Counted from the stretch's first letter, positions 12,512 through 25,328 are shown. The stretch: 64,000 bases of DNA from Mercurialis annua (GCF_937616625.2 NC_065572.1:70306653-70370652), one strand, 5' to 3'. Notes: generated by a model not told the origin, from the sequence alone. Made by a program: numbers and translations.

Positions 12512-12855
12512 TGTTGGAAGATGGTAGGCCCTTTAATTAAAACACTCACAAAACACTCATACAATAAAAGAAGAGAAAGCAAATATATTTAACTCTTTGT
12601 ATTTGTAATTGCTTTTCTTGATTTTGATATCAAAGCTTACATGGTATATATAGTAGTTCTAAAATAGAACGTACATGCAACTTATTAACTTAACATTAAT
12701 AATCTAATTTAAGAGTTTAATTCATTTAACTCCAAGTAACATCTATCCATTAATTAATAAACTATGTAAACTTAAGCTTATTAATTTTATTTAACTTAAC
12801 TTAATATTTATTCTTTACGTTTTCCTTTGCATCAATTCAAGTTTAATAACTAACA
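12512..12855 (-). repeat. Copia 5' LTR
   Basis: The 344-bp repeat is the upstream LTR on the element's strand and is followed on the plus strand by the target duplication TGTTG. It is identical to the other LTR except for T at 12805. Confidence 0.97.
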
Positions 12856-12860
12856 TGTTG

Positions 12861-13441
12861 CACAACAATATTAAATTAAAAAACTTGAATTATATTGATG
12901 AGTTTTGTGATTATAAAAACTAAACTTACAAACTACAAATTTAAAGCTATTTATATACTAATATTATGAGCGGAAAATGAGATGTAATCTAGCTATAATA
13001 TAACTGTGATATAATTATAATCTAGCTGGCAAAAGCAATCAACATAGCCATGAGGAGTTTCGAACATCACAGTTTGAAGGAGTATTCTGTGTTATTCCGC
13101 AAAGTGTAAGTTTGAACTATCACAAAAAACATTTGAACTAACTAATAGCGTAACAAAACATATTATCGCTCAACAAGCCTGATGAAGTCAATGAAATCAA
13201 GGATCAACATCGACAATTACAAAATTACCACATTAAACACGTCAAAATCACACAAAAATCCATTAAAAAAAGAGGCATGAACTGTCAAAGTGAAAATGTT
13301 CTTCGGCTTTTGAGAGAGATCATCTTTCCCTCTAACCCTCAAAATCCAACAATTTAACCTTTTTATTTCTAAAATTATGTCAACGTGTGTTGATTTAGAA
13401 GACCATTCAAGAGGGGTGAATTAAACAAATAAAAAATAAAG
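12861..13441. other. AT-rich spacer
   Basis: No coding frame, RNA gene or repeat boundary was recognised in this stretch. Confidence 0.4.
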
Positions 13442-13807
13442 AATATTAAACTTTCTATGTCAGAAAACTTACCTATTATTATAAAAAGGATACTATTTTT
13501 TACTTTATTACAAAAAAGGTCACTGAGATATACCTTTTATTACAAATGGGTTCACCCATGTAAAACCGTTTTTGCTGACGTGACAAGTCAAAATTACAAA
13601 AAGGTGCATAATTTAGTGATCTTTTTGTAATAAAAGATATAACTCGGTGATCTTTTTGTAGTTCACGAGAAGTTCAGTGTCCTTTTTGTAACAACATAAA
13701 CATCTTTTATAATAAAAAGTATAATTTGATGACATTTTTATAGCAAAATAAAATTTAGTATCCCTTTTAAAATAATAGGTAAGTTCAGTGGCACCAAAAG
13801 TCTAATA
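13442..13807. mobile_element. MITE with long inverted repeats
   Basis: The two ends are inverted copies: about 60 bases containing AACTTACCTATTATTATAAAA on the left pair with TTTTAAAATAATAGGTAAGTT on the right, with several mismatches. The inside also folds back on itself (repeats of CTTTTTGTAATAAAAG). Length is about 365 bp. I could not find a convincing target duplication, so the superfamily is unsettled. Confidence 0.6.
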
Positions 13808-14559
13808 TCCCAAAAATGAATGTTATTACACGTTTTACGATTCAACAGATTTCATAATATTCACATATTCACGAGTGAAAATGAAATTAAGAAATAAATT
13901 GCAAAATTTCCTGATGCTCAAGCTCAAATTTTACCTCCTCTTCTTTATCAATGTTAAAAAAATGGATTTTTTAAAAACATTTTGATCAATTTACTCTTCT
14001 TATATAACAGTCTATATAATTTCTGCGACTTTGATGAGCAAAATAAAAACCTCTTTTTGTGTAGATGATTTTTTAAATGATGACAAATTTATTTTCATTA
14101 TTTTTAAATATATTTTTTGCTTGAAAAAACTACCTGATATAGTTATACTCGCATGTTTTTCTTCCTTTTGTTGTTATATTAATTTTTAAATTACCATATG
14201 TTTTCTGGTTTGATGACCTTATGTGATATTTTTACAAGGATCGTATGATTACATTATTAAATAATACCCTTCTAATGATTAAGAGAGAAACAATGGACCG
14301 AAAATATCCCTACTTTTGCCTTGTTGATACTTTTGCTCCGTTCAAATAAAAGAAAGGTTTTTGTGACTTGCATGTGACTGCTAACTTAGCTAAGTTGTAG
14401 TAGCTTAAAAGAAAATTTAGTCTAAGGTAGAAATGAAAATGAAAATAGAAACGAGAATCAAAAAAATATAAATAAAAGTAAATTCATTTCATATATGGTT
14501 TAGTTATTAATAAATTAGTGCAAAATTGAAAACAAGTAGGGTCGTAGGATAGCATAGAA

Positions 14560-15545
14560 ATCAAATTTAATTCAATTTGGTTTAATATTATAATAATTTA
14601 GATTTTCAATTCGATTTGGTTTTGGACAATTTTTTTTAAGTTGAGTTTTAATATAAATCGAATTGAAATAAAAGAACTAAAAACCCGACCGAATTGCTAG
14701 GTCTAGGGATGACAATGGGGAGGGGATTCCCCGATCCCCATGGGGACCCGCCCCTAATGGGGCGGAGAATCCCCACCAATTGTCCCCATGGGTACGGGGA
14801 TGGGTGAAGATTATTCCCCATCCACGAGGATGGGCATAGGGACCCGATTTAGTTTTATATAATTTATTACACTTTTTAATATATTAGGCATAATTTTTAA
14901 TAATTTTATTTAATTATCAGAATATTAAGTAATGATTTTTAACAATTTTTTATTTTATTTTAATTATATTATTTTTATATTTAAAATTGCTGAATATTTT
15001 AGACGATTAATTAATTTTTGGATAATTTAATTTATAATTTAATTTATTAATATTGAACAGCTCATATTTTTTTCTTAAATGTTTCATGAAAATAATAAAA
15101 ATATTTAAATATTTATATTAGAATTAGACGGGGATGTGGGGATCTCCATGGGGATGGAGAATCCACGAGTATGGGGATGGGGATGAATTAAACCCCATCA
15201 AATAAATGGCGACGGGGATGGGAATTCCCCATAGAAGTGGGGACGGGGATGGGGATAGCTTCCCCACCCCCACCCCGCCCCATTGCCATCCCTAGCTAGG
15301 TCCAGTTCATTTTGGACAAATTTTGATTCGGTTTTGGTGTGACAATAAAAAATTTAGCTTGATTTTAAAAAATATACAAAAATAAAAATCGGTTTTCGAT
15401 TCAATTTGGTTTTAGACATGGATTTTTGTAGTTAAATTATAATGTAAATCAAATTGAAATAACTGAACATATTCAAAAAATTGACCGAAAATAACATTTC
15501 ACTTCGATGTGATTTTTTTTAAGATCTTAGTTGGGTGTTAACAAA
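14560..15545. repeat. Degraded dispersed repeat, split by the hAT-like element
   Basis: The flanks on both sides of the hAT-like element (14560-14703 and 15303-15545) share motifs such as CAATTTGGTTTTGGACA and ATCGAATTGAAATAA, typical of an old AT-rich plant repeat built of related segments. The hAT insertion interrupts it. Ends were not determined. Confidence 0.5.
14704..15294. mobile_element. Non-autonomous hAT-like DNA transposon
   Basis: The 591-bp element has inverted ends TAGGGATGACAATGGGG and, on the other strand, TAGGGATGGCAATGGGG. A perfect 8-bp target duplication GCTAGGTC (14696-14703 and 15295-15302) surrounds it; 8 bp is characteristic of hAT. GC-rich subterminal arrays of GGGGATGGGGA-type motifs surround an AT-rich core without coding capacity. 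The ends match a type of plant MITE recognised by GGGATGGCAATGGGGCGGGG. Confidence 0.9.
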
Positions 15546-15594
15546 TACAGTTCGATTTAAACTGAATTTGCACTGTTTAAGAAATTAAAATATA

Positions 15595-15849
15595 CTCCCT
15601 CTCATTCCATTTTAGAAGTTCCATTTACTTTTACACAAAGAATAAAAAATATTCATTATCTTTGTTTTTTTTATTTTTTTTTTATATTTGTCCCTATTAG
15701 TAATAGTGGAATTTCCCACAAAGTTTCTTTAAAATGATTAAATGAAAGGTAAAAAAAATTCAATATAAAAATATTCTAAAAATAATAGAACTTTTAAATT
15801 AGGACATCGCAAAATGACAAATGAGACTTTTAAAACGGAACAGATGGAG
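15595..15849. mobile_element. Stowaway-like MITE
   Basis: The element is 255 bp, begins CTCCCTCTCATTCCATTTTAG, ends in a degenerate inverted copy (AAAACGGAACAGATGGAG), and is flanked by TA on both sides (15593-15594, 15850-15851). TA target sites are typical of Tc1/mariner-type MITEs. Confidence 0.8.
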
Positions 15850-16126
15850 TACAAGAAATGAAAAAAATACAATATTTATTATTTTTTATTAATTTTAATA
15901 TTTTAGAACATATATTTTTTAAATATAGATGAAATTATCTTTTTAAAGTACTTTTATTAACTTATTTACTAAATTTTATTTAATTTTATATTTATCTCGT
16001 TAAAAGTATTAAAAAAAGAAAATTTAATCTATGTAATAGTGCTACTTATTTTTAATAGGTCACTAAAATGGAAGTTTTTGATTAAACATCCACAAGTTAC
16101 TGGTAATAGTACGTTTATAATTTATA

Positions 16127-16496
16127 GAGTTAATTCCTAAAAAAATCACGAACTTTACACGGAATTTCATTTTAATCATGACTTTTAAAAGTTGTCATTT
16201 AAAGGCACGAACTTTCATTTTATTTCAAATCTATCACCAAAGTAAAATTCGGTATATTTTACCTGACTAAAAATTTCTAATCCTAGATACTCTAACAAAA
16301 AGATAATAAGATTTGATGTTGATTAATAACTTGGATCTTTTATTAATGGTTTAGTGAAGAATTTAGTTAATAAAAATACACTCAAATGATGAATTTGAAA
16401 CAATATGAAAGTTCATGCCTTTAAATGGCAACTTTTAAAGGTCATGATTAAAATGAAACTTCGTGTAAAGTTCGTGATTTTTTTAGTAATTAGCCC
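16127..16496. mobile_element. Mutator-like MITE, copy A
   Basis: The element is 370 bp with about 100-bp inverted arms (GAGTTAATTCCTAAAAAAAT at left; the right arm is its near-complement). The perfect 9-bp target duplication TAATTTATA (16118-16126 and 16497-16505) points to the Mutator superfamily. It is clearly related to the element at 52685-53026. There is no coding capacity. Confidence 0.9.
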
Positions 16497-16505
16497 TAAT
16501 TTATA

Positions 16506-17181
16506 TGATTAGTATTTATAATATTATTAATATGTATTACTTGCATATCAATTTTTTTGTACCAATAAAAATAATATTTTTCTCGAAACAATGCGGGAAT
16601 TCTGTACTAGTACTATAATAGAGTTGGAAATAGAGTACTATTTGAAAGAATTTTAACACTAAAATGATAAAATGAGGAACTGTTGGGAATGGTCTAAGTA
16701 AGTTTTAATATATCAAATACAAACACCGACATCCATTATTATTCTCTTATTTTTTTTAAGACTTAATGCTTTAAAAATATAAACTTTTAATTTTGAGATA
16801 AATTCTAACAAAAAGTTCCAAAATTATTTCAGTTAGCCTGTTTTGAGAGTTTGTGCGTCAACTATTGCGAATTTCAAAAATAATCAATTTTTTTATTAAA
16901 CTGAGGTCTCTTAATCGGTAGCCACATCGATAAAAATTCAGATTATTTTAAAATTGGCTACAGTTTTATTTTATATTTTTCACTTTTAATCATATCCCAA
17001 ATCACTAAATTGACATGTTCTTTACTTGAAAAAAATTCAATTAAATCATTCATGTTTAATATATTTTCAATGACATTTAATGTTATAAATAGAAAAAAAA
17101 ACCTTCTTCCTCCAAATTTAAACAATATTACTAAATAATAATAATTTTTTTATTTAATAAAAAGTAATGATATAAAAATTA
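16506..17181. other. AT-rich spacer
   Basis: Strongly AT-rich. No gene or transposon end was recognised. Confidence 0.4.
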
Positions 17182-17430
17182 ATGATATTTTTTTTTCTAT
17201 GTTCAACTCGACATTTGAGTGCCTCTGGCTCTGCCGCCGCCCTCCGGCCCATTGTTCGTCTTCCTCAAGACGACCTCGACGTTTATCTTGAAGAAGAGGA
17301 ATCAGATCTTGTGTCCCTTAACAGCATGTATTTTCACTCCCGGTTCTTCACTTCTAAGGAAAACAGCTGCTTAACACAGTTTATCACAATCTTATATCTA
17401 GATACAGAACATTATAAATCTTGCCCATAA
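17182..17430 (+). other. Coding-like fragment of unknown origin
   Basis: An 82-codon open frame contains a GC-richer core (about 17209-17345) in otherwise very AT-rich DNA. It reads like coding sequence: STRHLSASGSAAALRP, then VRLPQDDLDVYLEEEESDLV. The sequence on both sides looks like spacer, no splice partner or promoter is evident, and I do not recognise the protein. It could be an exon of an unseen gene, a captured gene fragment or a pseudogene remnant. It lies about 270 bp beyond the 3' end of MUB on the opposite strand. Confidence 0.3.
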
Positions 17431-17701
17431 CATCAACATTCAACGTATTTCTATTTCAAATTTGATTTGTGGTGGATCTTGTCCTTACAATTTACATGTT
17501 TCTATTACTGTTACAGAGTTTCCAGGTCTAAAAAAAACAAAAAAAATCACAAGATACAGAGGTTTCAGGAAATATAATCACAAAACTATAGTTTGAGTCA
17601 CGGCACTGGTGCACATGAATACTCCAACATCCGGCATAGGTGTTCAAAGAAAACAATTACTGTACCTAGCGCATTTCAGCCAAATATCTACACCTTAACC
17701 C

Positions 17702-19461
17702 TCATAAAATGGAGCACGAGCACACAATTTTCCTCGGAGAATCATCGATCTTCTTTTCTGTTAAGAATATAGAATTTTGCATAGGATGCGTCTATGAGAT
17801 TTTTAAGCAATAAGTTCAAAGGTAATGAATTGATGAATATAAGAACTCCATCAATCACCAAAAGATATATTCCAAGACATTTTAAAATAAACTAATAAAA
17901 AGACAGCAAGATTGTAAGAAGTAAAGAATTATACCCAGCTTATAGTAACCAATATTGCTTAACAGAGAACTTTTATACACAAATGGAGTTGCACAATATA
18001 TGAGAAGTTACTAGCAGATATCCCAGGGGATAAATATTTAAACAACTTAAGAAAGTGATGCTCATCTTGCTAGACAAGCAGATGAGCCCATAACCAAATA
18101 GTTTTGCGAATTTCCTTAGAACCTACAGAGTGTCAAGTACGCTCAGTTTATTCATAAAGTTCAAATAATTGTAAGAATTAAATTCTAATCAGTCAATTCT
18201 CATGCTTGGAAACCTCATAGTTGCTTAATTTTATTACTATCAACTCAGAAAAAGGAACAAGAAAGCAAGGTATCCTGGAAGAAATGCAGTCATGGACTCA
18301 TGTCAAATGACATGATTTTGCAGGAACTCAGTTTAGCTGAACCATTGCGTAGGATTTGTTCAAAAGAAGGCCGTAAATTATGAGAAGCATTAGGTGACAA
18401 GGGCATCTTCAAGACTTCATCATTGATACAAAATCAAAAAAGGTGTTCCACAGATTTCAAAGTCAGGAGTACCTACTAAACCTAAAACTGCAGATCATAA
18501 ACAATGATGTATAACAAAATCCAGCTGGATAACTTTCAAGCTCATGATCAAAGCGAGAAACAATTAACTCACTAAGTCTATAAAATGAGCTGTTAGATCG
18601 TCTCATACTGTCATTAACATAAACACAAGAGGACAAAAAGAATATAAGAGGTAAGATAATTAAGTCATTAACTACCTGTTTTTGTTTTTGTTAGAGATGG
18701 CTGTACAACAACGTGCATTATGATGATCCCCCCAGCAACTTCGCCAAAAGGATTTCTACATTGACCAACAGTTTTGTTGTTATCCAAAATTTTGCCAGAA
18801 CTTATCAATTTCACTTCCGTGACCGCCTTTGGAGTAATTGTTTTACCTAAGCAAGAATGTCACCAATAAGACATCAAAATCACATACAACCAGAGAACCA
18901 TACGAAAAAAAAAAGAAAAAAAAATATATAAAAAAACATTCCAATGCTTAAAGCCAGTAACTTTTATCCAAATCAGAAGTTACCCATTGTCTCTTTTTTC
19001 TAGCAATCCATATCGAACACTTGATCATGGTTGCCTAAAAGCAATTTTTAGTTTGCACATGGTTGGTTTAGCTTGATCATAACATATAAGAAATGCCTAA
19101 AAATGTAATTCTTGATAAAATTTGTACTGTTATTTTTTATTTTTAAATTAGGAAAAAACTCCAAACAAACAAGAATTTAGATAAAATTAATAAAGAAAGA
19201 GATCAAATAAAACAAAAATTCAGTTCAATCAAGAACATAAAAGCAAATAAACAGCTTTAAAACACTATATTTTGAAATTAAAACACAGAACAGAACTGGA
19301 ATGTAAATAACAATAAAAACAAAATATAAACCTTTAGGCCAATCCGATACAATCCTCTGCTTGAGCATATCAACTGTTGATGCCGATGAGTATCCGAACG
19401 GCCCGATATCCGACCCATCGTATAATCTAAACTTTATATCAATTAGGTCCTCGTCCGGCAT
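17702..19461 (-). CDS. MUB: Membrane-anchored ubiquitin-fold protein (MUB), 118 aa
   Basis: Three minus-strand exons, 19332-19461, 18676-18846 and 17702-17757, join in frame (357 nt) to 118 residues plus stop. The start MPDEDLIDIKFRLYDGSDIG and the later segments VKLISSGKILDNNKTVGQC and GGIIIMHVVVQPS form the ubiquitin-like fold of plant MUBs. The protein ends VCSCSIL: the last four residues are a CaaX-type box, with Cys115 the expected prenylation site and Cys113 a possible acylation site. MUBs sit on the plasma membrane and dock a subset of E2 ubiquitin-conjugating enzymes; this is family knowledge. There is no C-terminal Gly-Gly, as expected for a ubiquitin fold that is not conjugated. Length equals the usual 117-118 aa. 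It is divergently arranged with the pseudouridine synthase gene at 20068. Confidence 0.93.
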
Positions 19462-20067
19462 TTGACCTTTCTCTATCTATATAACTGTCTAATTATCAAT
19501 CAATCGGATTCTTCCACGTAAATTCCAGCTCTAATTTTATGGAATCGATTATAAGCTCATTAAAATTTTGAAACCTGATGGATCATACAAATTAAAAGAT
19601 CCTAATTAAGCAGAAATTTAACAATTAATCAATTAATTCTAAGCACTAATAATTAATCATAAAAACAAATGAAAAAATGAAATTAAAATTGATCGTCACC
19701 TTTGATTAAGAATTGAATTTCTGGTAGGCAGCTCCACCGAGACCCAGCGTCTTTTACCGACTTTTTTTTCTTCTCTGACTGGTTTTTGAAAAGATAGGTG
19801 TGCCTTTTGTTGGTGAACTGAAGAAGACAAACCGACAAAAAACGATGCCGTTTCTTTTTCTTTATATGTACATTGCCCATACTGAAAGAAAAAGAATATT
19901 GCCAAAAAAAAAAGAAAAAGAATAAAAATCAAACGATGTCGTTTATGTAGCAAATTTTTAAACTCTACGACTTGCCGTTCTTTGCAGGATTCTCCACCTC
20001 TCAATTACTACACTGTGACAGTGACAGAGGCAGGGTCTGACCGTATTATGCAGCACAACGGAAAAAA
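19462..20067. promoter_or_regulatory. Shared upstream region of the MUB / pseudouridine synthase divergent pair
   Basis: About 600 bp separate the two start codons. The region must hold both 5' UTRs and promoters and may be bidirectional. Two near-palindromes occur 91 bp apart: AAACGATGCCGTTT (19840-19853) and AAACGATGTCGTTT (19931-19944). No clear TATA box faces either gene. Long T-rich stretches on the minus strand may be leader sequence. Confidence 0.5.
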
Positions 20068-23000
20068 ATGAAGAGGAAGAGAGGAGGCGGAGAAGATAAC
20101 AAAAACGACACGATGGAGATAGTGTGGCAAACGCCGGCGAATCCTCCGCTAAAAGACGATTACATTTTTCGCGACGGTAACGGTGAATTGTTTCGTTTTA
20201 ATTATTTCCGGTGAAAACTGTAGCAACTTGAATAAACAAACTCTACAATTTTGGCGGGAGTTTTTGCAGGGAGGCGCCACGTCAGACCTTACTACTTCGA
20301 GTTCGTCTCTCATGTCAGTCGTTTCTCCATTTTTAGACTAAGCTGTCACTCGTATTCTCTTACTAAACCTAATTTTTTGTTATTATTTCTGCACAGGTTA
20401 AGAATCGTTGGGCGGGAAAAACAATTGTTGATTTATTCACGGAAGAATTTAAAGGCAGAGATTATGATTACTATGTTAGTTCTAATACAATTACCAATTT
20501 TGTGTTACTGATTTGTAATTAGAATTTTTTTAATTTGAAATAATTGTTATCTATAGGTTAGTGCTGTTAAATGTGGACGGATACAAGTTGATGGAGAAAT
20601 GGTGCCGGTTTCCCACGTAGTAAAATCGTCGCAAAAAATAAGCCATTTCGTGCACAGGTTAATGAACCTAGTCTTTTATATGATGAGAGTTGTGTTTTAT
20701 TTATTTCAAGTTAGCAAACATTTAATTGATGTTTTAAAGGTTGTAGGCATGAACCACCGGCAATGGCTTGGGACGTTCCTATATTGTATAAAGATTCTGA
20801 TGTTGTTACTGTTTGTAAGCCGGCTGGTGTTCCTGTAAGTCTTTTATAGCTTACGTGGTTGGTTTATGGTATTGCTATCTCTGTGTGCTTTTCTAAATTA
20901 TTGAACTCTTAGGTTTCTTTTTGTTCACATTTTAGCATTTATTTAATGGAATTGTTTCGCATAAGTTTAATTAGATGGTCAGAAATGTTACCTTTAGAGA
21001 AATTTGAAATTCTTTCACTCACAAATTTATGTATTAGGTTTAGCATTGCTGTTTACTTGCTGTATTTTTTTTGTAGGTGCATCCCTGTGGTCAATACCGT
21101 AAGAACACTGTTGTTGGCATTCTGCAGGCTGAAAATGATATAGCACCTCTATTTCGTATCCAAACATGATAATTTTGAGAGATTGTACATGATAATATGG
21201 AACTCTCAAATTTACGCAATGAGTTTTTTTTTTTTTGATTTGATTTTCTTTTGTAATTTTTTCGACATTTCTAGAGGAGTATTTTTCTTGCAATTTTGCT
21301 ATTTTCAATTTTCTTTCTCTTAACATGATCATGCCAGCGGTACATCGACTGGATCGGCTTGTTTCTGGGCTCCTTATCTTGGCTAGAAATGCTTCAAAGG
21401 CTGACCTTTTCAGGCAAGAGGTAAAGCTTTTAATGATTACACTTGTTGTATTTAGGTAACATTTGAATGTGAATCTGAATGCATTGCATAGCATAAAGTT
21501 ATGTACTTAAAGATTTTTCTTCCCCCCTCCTTTCTTCTCTGTGTTTGCCTACTTGCAGAAACTATCTAGCGAATTCAGATATCATTCTTCAATATCATAG
21601 TAAAAGAATGAAGCTATTTTGTAGGTGTTTTTCTGACTTACCCAGCCATGGGTTGCTGAGATTGATAGATTTGTTTAAACCCTGGAAACAACTAGTTTAG
21701 AGTATTGGTGAACTCGATATCTTGCTTGGCAGTTTCATCTCCTTACAGATTATGGGTTATACAATTCTGTTTAGGTAGCAGAGTCGAAGACTCAAAGGTC
21801 ATAATTTAATTGTGGTTGCTGCAGATTGAAGCTGGTGTGATTCAGAAGCAATATGTTGCAAGGGTCATTGGGGTATTTCCAGAGGATGAGGTATACTTTT
21901 TTTTGCAATGCCAGTGATGTGCACTTCATATCCAAATCAGATGATTGTATTGTGGTATTCCATTCACTGTAATTTAAAGAATCCTCAATTGCCACAATTA
22001 ACAAAAGGTATTTACAGGTGTAGTAATTATTTGTCAACGAGTGGATGGAGATGGATAATTTCGTGATCCTTTTTGCAAAATAGGATTTGACTTGATAAAC
22101 TAAAAAGCAAAACTCAGCATAGATGATTCAAATATTTAAAATGGCTAGTTAAAATTACAGCGTCCGAGTAGAACTGATTTGCATGTAAAGTGACTATTAA
22201 CTGCTAGTACAATTTCTAGGTTGTGCATTAGCTAAGTTCATGTTCTTTTGCAAAAGTTACTGTATTTTTGCTGAAACTTCCCTGTTTGACATTTACTATT
22301 CATTCGCATTTCAGCAAGTTGTTGATGTTAACCTTAATCATAATGCTCGAGAAGGAAAAAGCTCAGCAGAGGTGAGGCGTTCTATTCCTTTCTTATATGA
22401 ATCTGAAATTGTATTGCTTTTACATCAGATCATATGCTTCAATTTTCAACCGTGTCAGTTTTAGGTATAAGTTCAGGGACCAAAAAAAGCAATGCTTCCC
22501 TGCAAGTTTAGGAAGTATTGCATTTAAAACGTTATGAGGCATTGAGGTCAATACAATGTCAGTGGTCTAACATATATTGTGAACCATGCTTTTTAAAACC
22601 TTTGTACTGTCTGAGGTGGTCAATACCATGGAGATGACATTCCATCCACGCATCCATCGTCTGTTAAGTTAACAACCCATTTGAAAAGATATTGCCTTGG
22701 TGCTATAGAGCACAGGCACTCAGTAAATGTCCTTTCTGATTGTTTCATTTCCAGGTTAGGTAAAGATGGCTCTATTAGTATTCTTCTGCTATCGAGTCTT
22801 ATTTGTTCTTTTGTTAATCATTTGTATAGCTGTATGGTGTTGTCTATGCTGCTTTAGCTGTGCATGTGCATGATTTGTATCCGGGGTATGCTTTATTGCT
22901 CATGTTTTGTTTAGTTTGATTCAATTAACATTACGAATGGAAATAGGAATCTTTGATAACCCTTACGGGACTATTATGATAGCATCTGGTCTCAATTAGC

Positions 23001-24555
23001 GAGATTATAGTGCTGGCAAGTGATAAGTGATGGAGTCTAAGAATTAAATTATTGTACTATTTGTCTATTCCTCTTGTGCATGATGCTCAAAGGTCATATT
23101 TTTCATCCAAGTATTACATATTTTATAGCTCTATATGTTAATAACACCCTTAATCTTTTTTTGTCCTCAGAAAGTATGAAATAATATTGAACTGACAAGT
23201 CCTTGTTTCTTAATTATGCAGATTAGCAACTCTGGTGGTGATTCTCCTGCTAAGGGGAAGGCTGCATGTACCAAGTTCACCAGAATTAGTACTAATGGAA
23301 CTCATAGCATTGTTTTATGTAAACCAATCACTGGCCGAACTCATCAAGTAAGAGAATGCACAGCCATTGATGCTGTAGTTGATAGTTGAACGGAGTCGCA
23401 ACTTAGTAAAGCCTGAAATAATAGAATTGCATTTCTGGTAAAAGAATGAATGTTTTCATTACAATGTCTTTATCTCATCTCCTAGCCTCAATGCAATGGA
23501 ATTCAAATATGATCTTTCCGTTTAACCTCTAAAAAATGTCTGCTTTTCATTTTCAAGAATTGCAGAATTTCCAATTCTGAATTTATGTTATGACTTATGT
23601 TAGTCCAAAGTTCATCGGGTATCTGGCAACACTTAGAATAATCATCAAATCGATCTGTCTCATCCATTTGTGTAGATAAAATGGTGCTGGCCTTTTTAGG
23701 ATTCCTGCAGATTTCATTTAGTTTTCATTTGCGGCTAAGGTACTGTATGAACACTGATAATTATTCCTACTTTTCTCTTGTATAGATACGTGTGCATTTA
23801 AAGTATACAGGCCATCCCATAGCAAATGACTTCCTTTACCTCTCTGAAAACGCTTCCCGTCATTCAGTTGAAGGAATGAGTGCTGATAGAGCTGCTCGTA
23901 GTTCTTATACTTTACCATCCCAACATTTTAGTCCTGATGAACATAAAGAGAACTCGGCAGAAGATTTCAGCATTGATCCTATGTGTACCAACTGTCCAAA
24001 TTTGGTACCGAAAGGGTAAGAGGCTTTGTGTCATGATAATGCTTTCCGTATATTCATTTGTGCTCTCTCTGATGCAGACAGTTATTGCTCAAATCTTTAG
24101 AAATGTTAGTTGTGGTACTATAGACTTCTTATATGGCTGTTAAATATATATAGTGTAACATTTTAATTCGTTTGCAGTCCTGTTTTTATGCTAACTGAAA
24201 TCTAATTTAGGGACTTGAAAGCAAGTAAAGTCATGGCTGAATCTTATGGATTCCTTGTGCTAACTTACTAGAGGAAACCTGGAACAGGGAACACGGTTTA
24301 CTTATCCAAGTTCGATAGTTTTTATTGAATATGAGCTACTGTTTCTTTCTTTGGTCGTTTCATTCGTTATAGCTAAGATTGCTTACGAAGTTTAAATTCT
24401 ATTGCTTATGCTTGACAAGATCACCTTGTTCATTCGATTCTTGTACTTGCAGATATGACGTTCATGAAGAGGGTCTATGGCTACATTGTGTGCGATATTC
24501 TGCACCTGGATGGGTTTATGAATGCCCATCTCCTGACTGGGTACATCTTCCTTAG
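20068..24555 (+). CDS. RluA-family RNA pseudouridine synthase (plant RPUS7-like), 387 aa
   Basis: Twelve exons join in frame (1164 nt): 20068-20176, 20270-20313, 20397-20474, 20557-20657, 20747-20834, 21077-21155, 21338-21420, 21825-21890, 22315-22371, 23222-23347, 23786-24015, 24453-24555. The start MKRKRGGG and the motif [11 protein letters not shown] match the plant protein called RNA pseudouridine synthase 7. An S4-like RNA-binding region (ISAVK-type segment reading [18 protein letters not shown]) comes before the RluA catalytic domain. Visible motifs are [13 protein letters not shown], the catalytic loop [11 protein letters not shown] with the Asp nucleophile at about residue 172, and [15 protein letters not shown]. 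The C-terminus [11 protein letters not shown] is typical of this clade. The enzyme converts specific uridines to pseudouridine in RNA; target and compartment cannot be read here. All splice sites are GT..AG. No defect is visible. Confidence 0.93.
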
Positions 24556-25110
24556 CTAATAGTTTTTTTTCCCTAATAATTCTTTTCATTTGATGGTCAT
24601 TACTGAATGCATATTTGGCTATTGCCTACAAGTTTTGCCAAATTGTACAATTATGCCATTGATTTTTTATGTTTCTCAGTGGAAAATGTTACGATTGCCA
24701 TAATGATTTTGTGACAGTAGTTCATAATGACATTCGATTGTTTATGTGCATTTACATTTCCTTTTTTAATAGTTTTATCATCAATTTAAAGCAAGTTATT
24801 ATGGTATTCCTTGTAAGGCAACCAACATTTGTTAAAAAAAAGTAGTGGATCAAGCTCCTAATTCTGGAATTTCTTCTTGAGATCTTATAGGTTATAATTG
24901 TTGGTTGGGCTTAAACATTGGTTATCTCATTTAAAAAGAACAAAATTGTTCTATTTTGTTTTTTGTATTTCATTTCATAAGAATATACGTATAATAATTA
25001 TAGTACATGCTTGTGATTTCATTGTCAAAATGTTTTGTGATTGAGAATGCAAAGGTTCATTTCATCTTCCAAACTTGGCACGAAAGATAAAGGTTAATGG
25101 CTTGAAAAAA
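24556..25110. other. 3' UTR and short spacer
   Basis: Downstream of the pseudouridine synthase stop. AT-rich, probably 3' UTR for the first few hundred bases. Nothing else is seen. Confidence 0.45.
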
Positions 25111-25328
25111 GGGCTTTTTATATAAAATACTGATTTTGGCAGCCCATTTACTTTTATACAGTACAAGTTAAATCTTTACTTACCTACCTCATTTTCTTAC
25201 TTTAATAACTTGTACTTCAAATTTTTTTCTTTTATACGATTTTTCTTATTTCTCTCAATCATTCTTCTTCTTTTTCTCCATGATTTCTTTTGAGATGTGA
25301 AAGAAAATTTCCACGATTTCTGCTCTTT

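Larger units (their letters stand above)
8058..12855 (-). mobile_element. Ty1/copia LTR retrotransposon, young, nearly intact
   Basis: The 4798-bp element runs on the minus strand and is flanked by a perfect 5-bp target duplication TGTTG (8053-8057 and 12856-12860). Its LTRs are 344 bp each, begin TG and end CA, and differ at one base that I can see (8351 C against 12805 T). A primer-binding site and a polypurine tract sit next to the LTRs as expected. The order gag, protease, integrase, reverse transcriptase, RNase H is that of Ty1/copia. The near identity of the LTRs means very recent insertion. It is disabled, at least in this sequence, by a frameshift in integrase. Confidence 0.97.
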
